Shown piece by piece: positions 38,871-47,996 of a stretch of DNA of 64,000 bases; the stretch's first letter is position 1, and each line of letters begins with the position of its first letter. Source of the DNA: Chthoniobacter sp. (GTDB lineage Bacteria; Verrucomicrobiota; Verrucomicrobiia; Chthoniobacterales; Chthoniobacteraceae); contig JAIOPH010000027.1 in the NCBI GenBank assembly GCA_021414005.1, forward strand, positions 310,001 through 374,000, read 5' to 3'. Position numbers and translations under genes: made by a program. Below the pieces are notes generated by a model. The model was not told the DNA's origin, made no database searches, and saw only the letters and a program-made list of their open reading frames with translations.

Positions 38871-39003
38871 GTTTGAAGAGTAGCTGGCGTAACGTTTCGA
38901 CGGTGTCGTAACTGCCCTCGAAATCGTCACCATGCGGACGGCGTTCTTTCGGCGGACCCCGCGTTGACAGCGGAAGGTGGGTTGCTAGGCTCCCGGCCCT
39001 TTT

Positions 39004-39381
39004 ATGAAACGCATCATCGCCACCACCGAAGCCCCCGCCGCCGTCGGCCCGTATTCCCAAGCCGTCGCCGTGGGCAACCTGCTCTTTTGTGCCGGACAAA
39101 TCCCGCTCGATCCCGCGACGGGCGAAATCGTGGGCACGGATGTGACGGCGCAAACCGAGCGCGTGTGCCAGAACATCACCGGCGTGCTCAAAGCCAATAA
39201 CATGACCTTTTCCAACGTCGTCAAAGTAACCGTCTTCCTCACCGACCTCGCGAACTTCGCGGCGATGAACGCAGTCTATGCCAAATATTTCACGGAGCCT
39301 TTCCCCGCCCGCTCGACCATCCAGGTGGCCGGCCTTCCGCGCGGCTCACAGGTGGAGATCGAAGTGACGGCTGCCGCCTGA
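39004..39381 (+). CDS. RidA family enamine/imine deaminase
   Basis: PAAVGPYSQAVAVGNLLFCAGQIPLDPATGEI, PARSTIQVAGLPRGSQVEIEVTA. Confidence 0.93.
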   Translation: MKRIIATTEAPAAVGPYSQAVAVGNLLFCAGQIPLDPATGEIVGTDVTAQTERVCQNITGVLKANNMTFSNVVKVTVFLTDLANFAAMNAVYAKYFTEPFPARSTIQVAGLPRGSQVEIEVTAAA

Positions 39382-39415
39382 CGGCGGAAATCCGAAAGTC
39401 GAATTTTCCAATCCC

Positions 39416-39991
39416 ATGCTGACCAACGCTGAAGTCCTCGACCTTTTCCGCCAGACGAACGCGCTGCTCGACGGTCATTTCGTGCTCCGGTCCGGGCTGC
39501 ACTCGCGGCAGTTTTTCCAGTGCGCACTGCTCCTCCAGTACACCCAGATCGCTGCGCAGGTCTGCGGCGCACTGGCGGACAAAGTGCGCACCATCGCGGC
39601 GGAGCGCGTGGTTTCGCCGGCGCTCGGCGGGATCATTGTCGGCCACGAAATCGCCCGCGCGCTGGGCAAACCCCACATCTTCGTAGAGAAGGACGACGCT
39701 GGCCGGCTGGTATTGCGCCGCGGCTTTGAAATCAAACCCGGCACGCGGTTCATTGTCGCCGAGGATGTCGTCACGCGCGGCGGGCGCGTGCAGGAGACCA
39801 TCGAAATCGTGCGCGCGCACGGCGGAGTGGTCGCCGCCGTGGCCACGCTGGTGGATCGCAGCGGCGGGAAGCTGCCGGACTTCGGCTGCCCTTTCATCTC
39901 GCTGACGCAACTCGACGTCGAGACCTTCGAGCCCGACCAGCTTCCGCCCGACCTCGCGGGCACGCCCGCCGTGAAGCCCGGCAGCAAGTAG
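39416..39991 (+). CDS. pyrE: orotate phosphoribosyltransferase
   Basis: GHFVLRSGLHSRQFFQCA, FIVAEDVVTRGGRVQETIEIV. Confidence 0.88.
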   Translation: MLTNAEVLDLFRQTNALLDGHFVLRSGLHSRQFFQCALLLQYTQIAAQVCGALADKVRTIAAERVVSPALGGIIVGHEIARALGKPHIFVEKDDAGRLVLRRGFEIKPGTRFIVAEDVVTRGGRVQETIEIVRAHGGVVAAVATLVDRSGGKLPDFGCPFISLTQLDVETFEPDQLPPDLAGTPAVKPGSK

Positions 39992-40061
39992 TTCGCGCCG
40001 CGAGCACGGCGCATTTCGGGCTTCACTCGGCATCCGTCCTTCGGCATTCGTCATTTCCCAA

Positions 40062-41729
40062 ATGGCCGCCACGCTCACCTCGCTCCGCATTCGCAATCTC
40101 GCGCTCGTCGAAGAGCTGGCGTGGGTGCTCGCGCCAGGCTTTACGGCGGTGACCGGCGAGACGGGTTCGGGGAAGTCGATCATCGTTGGCGCGCTCCAGC
40201 TCATCCTCGGAGAGCGGGCGGAAAAAGCGCTCATCCGCACCGGCGCGGAGAGCTGCACGGTCGAGGCAGTTTTCGCGGTGCAGGATGTCGCCGGGCTGAA
40301 TGCGCGACTGGAAGAGCAAGGCGTGGAGCCGTGCGAGGACGCGCAGCTCATTTTGAAGCGCGTCTTTTCCACCGCAGGGACGAACCGGCAGTTCATTAAC
40401 GGCAGCCCGACCACGCTGGCGGTGCTGAAGTTGCTCGGCGACGGCCTCGTGGATTTGCACGGACCGCACGACCATCAGTCGCTGCTCTCAGATGCGAAGC
40501 AGCTCGAACTGCTTGATGCCTTCGCCGGCGCGGACGCGCTGCGTGCAAAATACGCGGGCCTTTTTGCGCAACTGAACGCGGTGACCGCCGAACACACCGC
40601 GCTCTCGACGAGCGAGGCGGCGCTGGAGCGCGAGGTCGATTTGCTCCGGCATCAGACTCACGAAATCGAGACCGCGCAGCTCCGCTCCGATGAGGAGGAG
40701 GAATTGCTCGCGCGCTACGGCGTGGCGTCGAACAGCCGGCGGCTGCTGGAGCTTTCCACGCAGATTATCGGTCGGCTGAGCGAGGCGGACGATGCGGTAG
40801 TCGGTCGGCTCATGGAAATCGGGCGCCTGGTTCGCGAACTCGAACGCGTGGACCCGGCGGCGGCGCGGTTTACCGAGTCCCACCTGCGCGCGACGACGGA
40901 GCTGGATGATCTCGCGCGCTCGCTCCAGGGCTACGCCGAGGAAATGGATCTCGATCCCGAACGCCTCGCGCAAATGGAAGAGCGCGTGACGCTGATCGAA
41001 ACGCTGAAACGCAAATATGGCGGCACCGTCGCGGAGGTCATCGCCTTTGGCGACGCCGCGGCGGAGCGCCTGCGGAAGATTGAATCGCGCGGCGAGGAAC
41101 TGGCGCGCCTGGAGCGGGAGATCGAAGGCGCACGCCAAGCGCTGCTCGAAGCCGGCGCGAAACTCGGCGCGAAACGGAAGACCGCCGCACCGAAACTCGC
41201 CACGAGCGTAACTGCGCATCTGCGCGATCTCGGGTTCAAAAAGTCTGAGTTCGCCGCCACGCTCATCGCGCACGAAAAGCCCACCGCGCACGGACTCGAA
41301 AGCGTGGCCTTCCTTTTCGCGCCGAACCCTGGCGAGCCGCCCAAGCCGCTGAAGGCCATCGCTTCGAGTGGCGAAATTTCGCGCGTGATGCTCGCGGTAA
41401 AGTCCTCGCTCGCCGCGCAGGACACCATTTCGCTGCTCGTCTTCGATGAGATCGACGCCAACGTCGGCGGCGAGATCGCCCACGCCGTGGGCGCGAAGAT
41501 GAAATCCATCGCCGCCGGGCATCAAGTGCTGTGCATCAGCCACCTCCCGCAGGTCGCCGCGCTGGCCGACACGCAGTTCGTTGTCACCAAGGACTACGCC
41601 GGCGACCGCACCGTTTCCCAGCTCCAGAAAGTGGAAGGCAAGGCGCGCATCGAAGAAATCGCCCGCATGCTCGGCGGCAAAAGCGCAAGCGCCGTCGCCC
41701 ACGCGAAGACGCTCCTCGGCGGCGCGTGA
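40062..41729 (+). CDS. recN: DNA repair protein RecN
   Basis: SLRIRNLALVEELAWVLAPGFTAVTGETGSGKSIIVGALQLILGERA, VFDEIDANVGGEIA, CISHLPQVAALADTQFVVTK. Confidence 0.95.
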   Translation: MAATLTSLRIRNLALVEELAWVLAPGFTAVTGETGSGKSIIVGALQLILGERAEKALIRTGAESCTVEAVFAVQDVAGLNARLEEQGVEPCEDAQLILKRVFSTAGTNRQFINGSPTTLAVLKLLGDGLVDLHGPHDHQSLLSDAKQLELLDAFAGADALRAKYAGLFAQLNAVTAEHTALSTSEAALEREVDLLRHQTHEIETAQLRSDEEEELLARYGVASNSRRLLELSTQIIGRLSEADDAVVGRLMEIGRLVRELERVDPAAARFTESHLRATTELDDLARSLQGYAEEMDLDPERLAQMEERVTLIETLKRKYGGTVAEVIAFGDAAAERLRKIESRGEELARLEREIEGARQALLEAGAKLGAKRKTAAPKLATSVTAHLRDLGFKKSEFAATLIAHEKPTAHGLESVAFLFAPNPGEPPKPLKAIASSGEISRVMLAVKSSLAAQDTISLLVFDEIDANVGGEIAHAVGAKMKSIAAGHQVLCISHLPQVAALADTQFVVTKDYAGDRTVSQLQKVEGKARIEEIARMLGGKSASAVAHAKTLLGGA

Positions 41730-41745
41730 TGGCGGGACTGGCGCG

Positions 41746-42612
41746 CTAGAATTTCATCCCGAAAACGAGCTGGCCATAAGCTCCGCCGTTCTTGCTCTGG
41801 TAGTTTTCGTCGGCGCGGTGGAAGTCGAAGTCCCGGTAAGCGACCACGCCGCCCTCAATCTCCGCCGACAGCCACGACGAAACTTTCCACGACGCCCCGA
41901 CCCCCGCGCGGATTTCCGTGAAATCCACAACGGCGCGGTTGAGCTTCGGCGCTCCGTGCGAGTCGCCAAAATCGCGGCCCACGCGAAAGGTCGAGCCGCG
42001 CAGGTCGCCGCCGAGGTAGAGCGTGAGTTCCCTACTCCACAGGTATTCGAGGCGTGGTCGCGGCATCACGCCGTTGAGCACCCATTGATCGGCGAATTTC
42101 CACCGCACGCCGACGGCGGGAAAGACGGGGATCGCGCGGTTCAAGTCCACACTCACACCCACGATCCACTGGAGATCAGCGCTGGCGATGTAGGAGCCGC
42201 CGATGACGAACGGCACGTTGAAATCGCGCGTCGTGAAATTGCCCGAGCCGCTGTAAAAGCCGGGCTCCGCCTCGATGCGGATGAGCCACGAGTCGAAGAC
42301 CTGCAGGTCGAGCCCGACCACGGCACTGAGCGATTGCAGCGTATTCGGCAGCGGCGCGCGGCTCGGGAGGGCAAAGGAAAAGCGCTGCCAGTCGAAGCCC
42401 ACCCGTAGCAGCGGGCCGTCTCCGAGCGGTATGGACGCCACTTCGCGCACAAGCGTGGAAACGCCGGCGACGTCACCCGAGCGGTCATGACCGAGGTCGG
42501 TGCGCACGCCGCTCGTCAGGGAAAACTCGGTGTCGAACTGGTGCGAAATTTCCGCGGCAGCGAGTGCCGAGGCGCCAAGCGAAAGCGTGGCGACGAGAGC
42601 GGGTATCTTCAT
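41746..42612 (-). CDS. outer-membrane-like beta-strand protein (DUF6268-like)
   Basis: 288 aa; signal peptide; alternating beta pattern ending FGMKF. Confidence 0.6.
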   Translation of the reverse strand: MKIPALVATLSLGASALAAAEISHQFDTEFSLTSGVRTDLGHDRSGDVAGVSTLVREVASIPLGDGPLLRVGFDWQRFSFALPSRAPLPNTLQSLSAVVGLDLQVFDSWLIRIEAEPGFYSGSGNFTTRDFNVPFVIGGSYIASADLQWIVGVSVDLNRAIPVFPAVGVRWKFADQWVLNGVMPRPRLEYLWSRELTLYLGGDLRGSTFRVGRDFGDSHGAPKLNRAVVDFTEIRAGVGASWKVSSWLSAEIEGGVVAYRDFDFHRADENYQSKNGGAYGQLVFGMKF

Positions 42613-43583
42613 TTGGAGTCCTTGAGGAACGCGTTCACGAGCTGCTTGATCTGTTTCATCATCGCCGCGCCCGAGCCCATGCGCTCCATGCCACGCAGCT
42701 CGCTAAGCTCCGGCGACGCAATGAGATCGCCGCGCCACACGAGCGTCGCCGGCTGGCCCGCGATGTCCACCGGCCACATCTGGTAAAACGTCGCGAGGAC
42801 GAAGTAGCCGCCGCTCGCGTAATACTGCACGTCCGCCGTCTGCGCGCCGCCGGCCGTCGGCTTTTCAAATGTCGCGCCGAGCGAAAACGCGGCCTGCCCT
42901 TCCACGTCGAACATCTCCCAGTAATGCGCCGTCTTCGCCGACCCACCGGTCAGCGCGGCGGTGATCCCCGAGAACTGCGCGCGCACCTTCGGCACCTCCT
43001 TCAAAAGGTGCGCCAGTTCATCCGCCGCGGAGATCGCCTCGCCTTTCCACGCATACGCCGGCTGTCGCGCCAGACCGCCCGCATTGAAAGCCTGCGCGCG
43101 AGCCAGCAGCGCGCCGGACCAGGTCGCGCTCCACGGCGTGCCGGCCGCTTTGCCGAACGCCTTGGCCTCGTCGGCGCTGAGATTCACGCCCGGTTTGGCG
43201 GGATCGAGCTTCTCGGTCGCGGCGATGAGCGCCCTGACCGGGCCGTTGCTCGGCGCGCTGGCGATGCGGCGGAAATCGTCAGCGGTCGGCTTCGCGGGGA
43301 GTTCGCCATGCAGCCAGATTTTCAACTCCGCATGCCGGGCCGGCGACCACTGCCGCTGCAGCTCCAGCGTCTTCGCCACCGGCGCTTTCACCACATACGC
43401 ACTCTCGATCGCCAGCCCGCGCGGGAAGCTCATCGTCGGCCCGCGCCCGACCACCACCTCGCCGCTCGCGAGTTTTGCGAGGTCCACATTTTTCAGCGAC
43501 GAAAACGCCGCCATCTCCGCGAGCGGATCGGCCAACGCATCCGCGGAAAACAGCGCGAGCAGGAGAAAAAGTGGGCGAAGCAT
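42609..43583 (-). CDS. hypothetical exported protein
   Basis: 324 aa; signal peptide MLRPLFLLLALFSADALA; 4-nt overlap with the downstream gene. Confidence 0.7.
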   Translation of the reverse strand: MLRPLFLLLALFSADALADPLAEMAAFSSLKNVDLAKLASGEVVVGRGPTMSFPRGLAIESAYVVKAPVAKTLELQRQWSPARHAELKIWLHGELPAKPTADDFRRIASAPSNGPVRALIAATEKLDPAKPGVNLSADEAKAFGKAAGTPWSATWSGALLARAQAFNAGGLARQPAYAWKGEAISAADELAHLLKEVPKVRAQFSGITAALTGGSAKTAHYWEMFDVEGQAAFSLGATFEKPTAGGAQTADVQYYASGGYFVLATFYQMWPVDIAGQPATLVWRGDLIASPELSELRGMERMGSGAAMMKQIKQLVNAFLKDSK

Positions 43584-43744
43584 AAGGTCGGCAAGAGACG
43601 AAACACCTCCGGCATTGTCAACGGCTGGAATCTCCTTCCCGGATTACAAGGGGGCGAGATTCGCAACTTCGACTTCGCACCAAAATCATTTTGCTGCCAA
43701 CAAAACGAATTCCCAATGTTTGACGTTCGCCATATGCCGTGGCC

Positions 43745-44314
43745 ATGAAGCCGTCTCTGTTCACCAAACTCTCGAAGACGTGCGTTCGAGAGGTATACGC
43801 CGTTTCTGAATCGTTGGAATTGTCTTCAGGAAGTGTCCCATGCTTCACTTGGTTCTTTGACTGGCCATTCGACTTTATGTTCGCCCGCGATTTTGTTGTG
43901 GATAGCTGGAACGAGACAAGGGATGCTGGGATCTGGATGTTCCTTGAAGATGGGAGTGAGGGAACATCCGATGAAGGAATTATGGATAATTGGAGCAAAA
44001 TAAGATTACTGTCTGAGCGATCACTCCACATTCAGATCGACGCGATCAAAGCAATTCATGCTTCAGGCAAAAGAATTGAGGATGCGATACGCATTTTTAC
44101 GAAATTGCACTCACTGCTTGGCGCGGATCTTTTGACTGTGATGTCATCTGCCTCTGGGATTCTTGTTAAAGCTCCGGCCAAATTGACAAAAAGAACCATC
44201 GCGCCCGTGCTCGAGGAACTTCTTGCTCATACCAGAAAATATAAGCTGTTTTCCGATATCACTGCGGAACAGGCTGTGCAGATTACTCTGTCCGGCGGTG
44301 TGTTTTTTTTGTAG
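43745..44314 (+). CDS. hypothetical protein in an AT-richer block
   Basis: 190 aa ORF; atypical composition versus flanks; no recognised domain. Confidence 0.6.
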   Translation: MKPSLFTKLSKTCVREVYAVSESLELSSGSVPCFTWFFDWPFDFMFARDFVVDSWNETRDAGIWMFLEDGSEGTSDEGIMDNWSKIRLLSERSLHIQIDAIKAIHASGKRIEDAIRIFTKLHSLLGADLLTVMSSASGILVKAPAKLTKRTIAPVLEELLAHTRKYKLFSDITAEQAVQITLSGGVFFL

Positions 44315-44570
44315 AATAACAAATGTTTCGCTTCTCCATCCGGACAAAGGGACGGGGCTACAATCGAAACGCGTTCGCGCCCGCCGCTTTACTCACCACC
44401 CGCGCGCCGACCACGTTTTAAAAGTCACGCTGGAGCATCCATTTGCCTACTAAAGCTGCGTGTCTCGCGTCGTAACCCGACGTTTCGTTTCCAGCCGAGT
44501 CTGAGTTTGCTCCGGTTTAGTGGACGTCTTCCGCCTTCGCCCCGCCCAGAGCTGTGGCAACCGCCTTGGC

Positions 44571-44816
44571 TCAGCCTTCGATGGTGTTGATCTCGACCGG
44601 CTCGACGTTGACGCCGAGTTCCTCGAGCCAGGCAATGGCTTTTTTGATTTCCTCGCGCTCGCCTTCGAGCGAGAGCGAGACGATGCCGATCTCCTCGGTC
44701 ACGCTTGCTTGGCGGACGTTGGTAATGACGGGAAATTGCCTGCCCAGTTCCCACAACACGGGGCGCGTAACGAGCTTGGTGGGGAACATGAGCCAGAGGC
44801 GTTGTTTTTCGTTCAT
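44571..44816 (-). CDS. stand-alone NIL-domain protein
   Basis: 81 aa: LMFPTKLVTRPVLWELGRQFPVITNVRQASVTEEIGIVSLSLEGEREEIKKAIAWLEELGVNVEPVE. Confidence 0.88.
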   Translation of the reverse strand: MNEKQRLWLMFPTKLVTRPVLWELGRQFPVITNVRQASVTEEIGIVSLSLEGEREEIKKAIAWLEELGVNVEPVEINTIEG

Positions 44817-44825
44817 GGCGCAGTT

Positions 44826-45098
44826 CTAACCTCCGGCAATCGCCGGGACGATGCTGATTTCGTCGGTGTCTTTCACCGGCGTGGCTTTCTCTTCGAGGAA
44901 GCGGATGTCTTCGCCGTTGACAAAGATGTTCACGAAACGGCGAACGTTGCCGGCTTCGTCGCAGACACGGTCTTTGAGGCCGGGAAAGGCGCGGTCGAGG
45001 TTGTCGAGCAGTTCGCCGATGTTGGCACCAGCGGCGCTGACCTCTTCGAGTTCATTGGTGAGTTTGCGGAGCGGGGTGGGGATGAGGACGGATGGCAT
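44826..45098 (-). CDS. MoaD/ThiS-like ubiquitin-fold sulfur carrier protein
   Basis: 90 aa: MPSVLIPTPLRKLTNELEEVSAAGANIGELLDNLDRAFPGLKDRVCDEAGNVRRFVNIFVNGEDIRFLEEKATPVKDTDEISIVPAIAGG, ending in diglycine. Confidence 0.9.
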   Translation of the reverse strand: MPSVLIPTPLRKLTNELEEVSAAGANIGELLDNLDRAFPGLKDRVCDEAGNVRRFVNIFVNGEDIRFLEEKATPVKDTDEISIVPAIAGG

Positions 45099-45159
45099 GG
45101 GAAATTTAGGATTTAAGATTTGTTTCGGATTTCGAGCTTCGGATTTCGAATTTTCGCCG

Positions 45160-46419
45160 TCAGGCGGCGGCGGTGTCTTTGCTGTAAACGTGCTCCTCGA
45201 ATTCGCGGAGACTGGGTTTGATGAGGCGCGGCTCGCCGCATTTGCCAGCGATGGCTTCCTGCGTTTTGAGGCCGTGGCCGGTGATGCACAGGACGGCGCT
45301 GCCATCGCGCGGGATCTTGCCGGTTTCGATGAGCTTTTTCGCGCAGGAGACGGTGACGCCGCCGGCGGTTTCGGCGAAGATGCCTTCACACTCGGCGAGC
45401 AGTCGGATGCCGGCGACCACTTCGTCGTCGGTCACATCCTCGGCGCTGCCGCCGGTCTGTTTCATGGCGTGGATGGCGTAGTAGCCGTCGGCGGGCGTGC
45501 CGATGGCGAGCGACTTGGCGATGGTCTCGGGCTTCGGCACCGGCTTCACAATGTCGGTGCCGCGTTTCATGGCGTGCGCGATGGGCGCGCAGCCGGTGGC
45601 TTGTGCGCCATAGACGGCGAAGGGCGCGTTTTCCACGAGGCCGAGCCGCGCAAACTCGCCGTAGGCTTTGTGGATTTTCGTGAGCAGCGAGCCGGAGGCC
45701 ATGGGGATGACGGTGTGCTGCGGGATGCGCCAGCCTAGCTGCTCGCAGATTTCATAGCCCATCGACTTCGAGCCTTCGGCGTAATATGGGCGCAGGTTCA
45801 CATTCACAAAGCCCCAGCCGTATTTGCCCGCGATTTCGGAGCAGAGCCGGTTCACCTGATCGTAGGCGCCGTGGATGCCGATGACATTCGTGCCATAAAC
45901 GAGTGAGCCGAGCACTTTGCCCTGCTCGAGATCGGCGGGGATGAGCACGTAGCTTTTCAACCCGGCGCTGGCGGCGTTGGCGGCCACGGAGTTGGCGAGG
46001 TTGCCGGTGGAGGCGCAGGCCACGACCTTGAAACCCAGCTCGCGCGCCCGGCTCAACGCTACGGAGACGACGCGGTCTTTGAAGGAAAGCGTGGGGTAAT
46101 TGACGGTGTCGTTCTTGACGTAAAGCTCGCGGATGCCGAGTGCCCGCGCGAGCCGGTCGGCTTTGACCAGCGGAGTGAAACCGACCTGCGTGCCGACGGT
46201 CGGCTCGCCGTCGATGGGCAGCAGCTCGCGGTAGCGCCACATGGTGTGCGGGCGGGATTCGATCGCCGCGCGGGTGAGCACCGGGCGGATGGCGTCGTAA
46301 TCGTAGGCCGCTTCGAGCGGGCCGAAATCGAAGTCGCAGACGTGGATGGCCTGCTTCGGATAAAGGCGGCCGCACTCGCGGCATTTGAGGTTCGAGAAGA
46401 AGGGTGATGGTTTGTCCAT
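45160..46419 (-). CDS. threonine synthase-like PLP-dependent enzyme
   Basis: NDTVNYPTLSFKDRVVSVALSRARELGFKVVACASTGNLANSVAANAASAGLKSYVLIP; fold type II PLP signature. Confidence 0.88.
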   Translation of the reverse strand: MDKPSPFFSNLKCRECGRLYPKQAIHVCDFDFGPLEAAYDYDAIRPVLTRAAIESRPHTMWRYRELLPIDGEPTVGTQVGFTPLVKADRLARALGIRELYVKNDTVNYPTLSFKDRVVSVALSRARELGFKVVACASTGNLANSVAANAASAGLKSYVLIPADLEQGKVLGSLVYGTNVIGIHGAYDQVNRLCSEIAGKYGWGFVNVNLRPYYAEGSKSMGYEICEQLGWRIPQHTVIPMASGSLLTKIHKAYGEFARLGLVENAPFAVYGAQATGCAPIAHAMKRGTDIVKPVPKPETIAKSLAIGTPADGYYAIHAMKQTGGSAEDVTDDEVVAGIRLLAECEGIFAETAGGVTVSCAKKLIETGKIPRDGSAVLCITGHGLKTQEAIAGKCGEPRLIKPSLREFEEHVYSKDTAAA

Positions 46420-46492
46420 AAGTCGTGTGAGCTCCCATCGAGGATCGAGTGGCGACGAGGACAAAGATTCTGCGGCTGCGACCTGGGAATCC

Positions 46493-46617
46493 CCCTCATC
46501 TTTTCCTCCGGCGCTGGCGCGCCTTCGGCTGGATTTGGCACCTGGTCCCCGATGCTTGCGCATCGAGCGGTTGCCGTGACTTCATTGGGCCAGTCCCTCG
46601 GTCACTCTTGATGAAAG
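46493..46617 (-). promoter_or_regulatory. SAM-I (S-box) riboswitch upstream of the threonine-synthase-like/MoaD/NIL operon
   Basis: Minus strand: CTTTCATCAAGAGTGACCGAGGGACTGGCCCAATGAAGTCACGGCAACCGCTCGATGCGCAAGCATCGGGGACCAGGTGCCAAATCCAGCC...GGAAAAGATGAGGG; matches the S-box core, P1 CTTTCATC/GATGAGGG, P2 GTGAC/GTCAC, P3 CGATGC-GCAA-GCATCG. Confidence 0.9.
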
Positions 46618-46737
46618 TGCGCGGAAAGTAGGGAGCCGGGCGGGGAGCGTCAAATGGTTTTTCGGCGAGGGCGCATTCCCCAGTCCAGTTCCGTTTTCCA
46701 TTCCGTTATTTACCGGAACTCCGTAAATCCCTCGCCC

Positions 46738-47922
46738 ATGAAATACCGCCGCTTTGGCCGTACAGGTCTCCAGATGCCTGTCTTCTCGTGCGGAGGCATG
46801 CGCTTTCAGCACAAATGGGATGACGTGGGGCCGAAGGAGGTGCCGGAGGACGGGCAGCGCAATCTCGAGGCGACGATTCTGCGGGCGCTGGAATTGGGCA
46901 TCAACCATCTCGAAACCGCGCGCGGCTATGGCAGCTCGGAGATGCAGCTCGGGTGGATTTTGCCAAAGCTGCCGCGCGAAAAGATGATCGTGCAGACGAA
47001 GGTCGCGCCGATGGCGAAGGCGCGGGAGTTTCTGGAAACCTTCGACACCTCGATGCGGTATCTGAAGCTCGATCACGTCGATCTACTTTCGATTCACGGG
47101 ATCAATAACGCCGAGTTGCTCGACTGGACGCTGCGGCCCGGCGGGTGCCTCGACGCCGCGCGTCAGCTCCAGCGCGACGGACGCTGCCGGCACATCGGCT
47201 TTAGCACGCACGCCACCACGGATGTGATCCTGGAGACGATCGCGAGCGACGCTTTCGACTACGTGAATCTGCATTGGTATTTCGTGAACGCTTTCAACTG
47301 GCCGGCGGTGGAGGCCGCGGCGGCGCGGGACATGGGTGTGTTCATCATCAGCCCGACGGACAAGGGCGGAATGCTCCAGCAGCCAGTGGCGAAAATGCAG
47401 GCGCTGTGCGCGCCGCTCACGCCGCTGCAGTTCAACGATCTCTACTGCCTGGCGCGCCCGCAGGTTCATACGCTGAGCGTCGGCGCGGCGCGGCCGTCGG
47501 ACTTCGACGAGCATGTGTCCGCGCTCGCGCATTTCGACCGCGCGGCGGAAGTCGTGGCACCCATCGAGGCGCGGCTGCGCGCGGAGCTGACGGCGGCGCT
47601 GGGCGAAGAATGGTGGACGAGTCTGTGGCGCGATCTGCCGAACTACGTGGATCTGCCCGGCGAGGTGAATCTTCAGGAAATCCTGCGTCTGTGGAGTTTC
47701 GCGAAGGCGCTCGATCTGACCGACTGGGCGAAGATGCGCTACAATCTGATGGGCAACGCCGGGCATTGGTTCCCCGGCACGAACGCGGCACATCCCGACG
47801 CGGAGAAAATACGCGCTTCACTGGCGGGCCACCCTTTCGCGGAGCGCATCCCCGGCATCCTCACCGAAGCCCACGCGCTGTTCCACGGCGCGCAGCAGAA
47901 GCGTCTGAGCGAGAGCGACTGA
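46738..47922 (+). CDS. aldo/keto reductase family protein
   Basis: MKYRRFGRTGLQMPVFSCGGMRFQ, LELGINHLETARGYGSSEMQLG, DLLSIHGINN. Confidence 0.9.
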   Translation: MKYRRFGRTGLQMPVFSCGGMRFQHKWDDVGPKEVPEDGQRNLEATILRALELGINHLETARGYGSSEMQLGWILPKLPREKMIVQTKVAPMAKAREFLETFDTSMRYLKLDHVDLLSIHGINNAELLDWTLRPGGCLDAARQLQRDGRCRHIGFSTHATTDVILETIASDAFDYVNLHWYFVNAFNWPAVEAAAARDMGVFIISPTDKGGMLQQPVAKMQALCAPLTPLQFNDLYCLARPQVHTLSVGAARPSDFDEHVSALAHFDRAAEVVAPIEARLRAELTAALGEEWWTSLWRDLPNYVDLPGEVNLQEILRLWSFAKALDLTDWAKMRYNLMGNAGHWFPGTNAAHPDAEKIRASLAGHPFAERIPGILTEAHALFHGAQQKRLSESD

Positions 47923-47996
47923 GACTGGGCACAGCGCGGAAATTTTCCGCTGACCACCGCCGCCCCGTGTGTATGCTGCGCGCCCACCAAACCGCC

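Noticed and set aside
37167-38933. 588-aa minus-strand ORF
   Set aside because: Antisense to the GT-methyltransferase fusion, which has clear motifs
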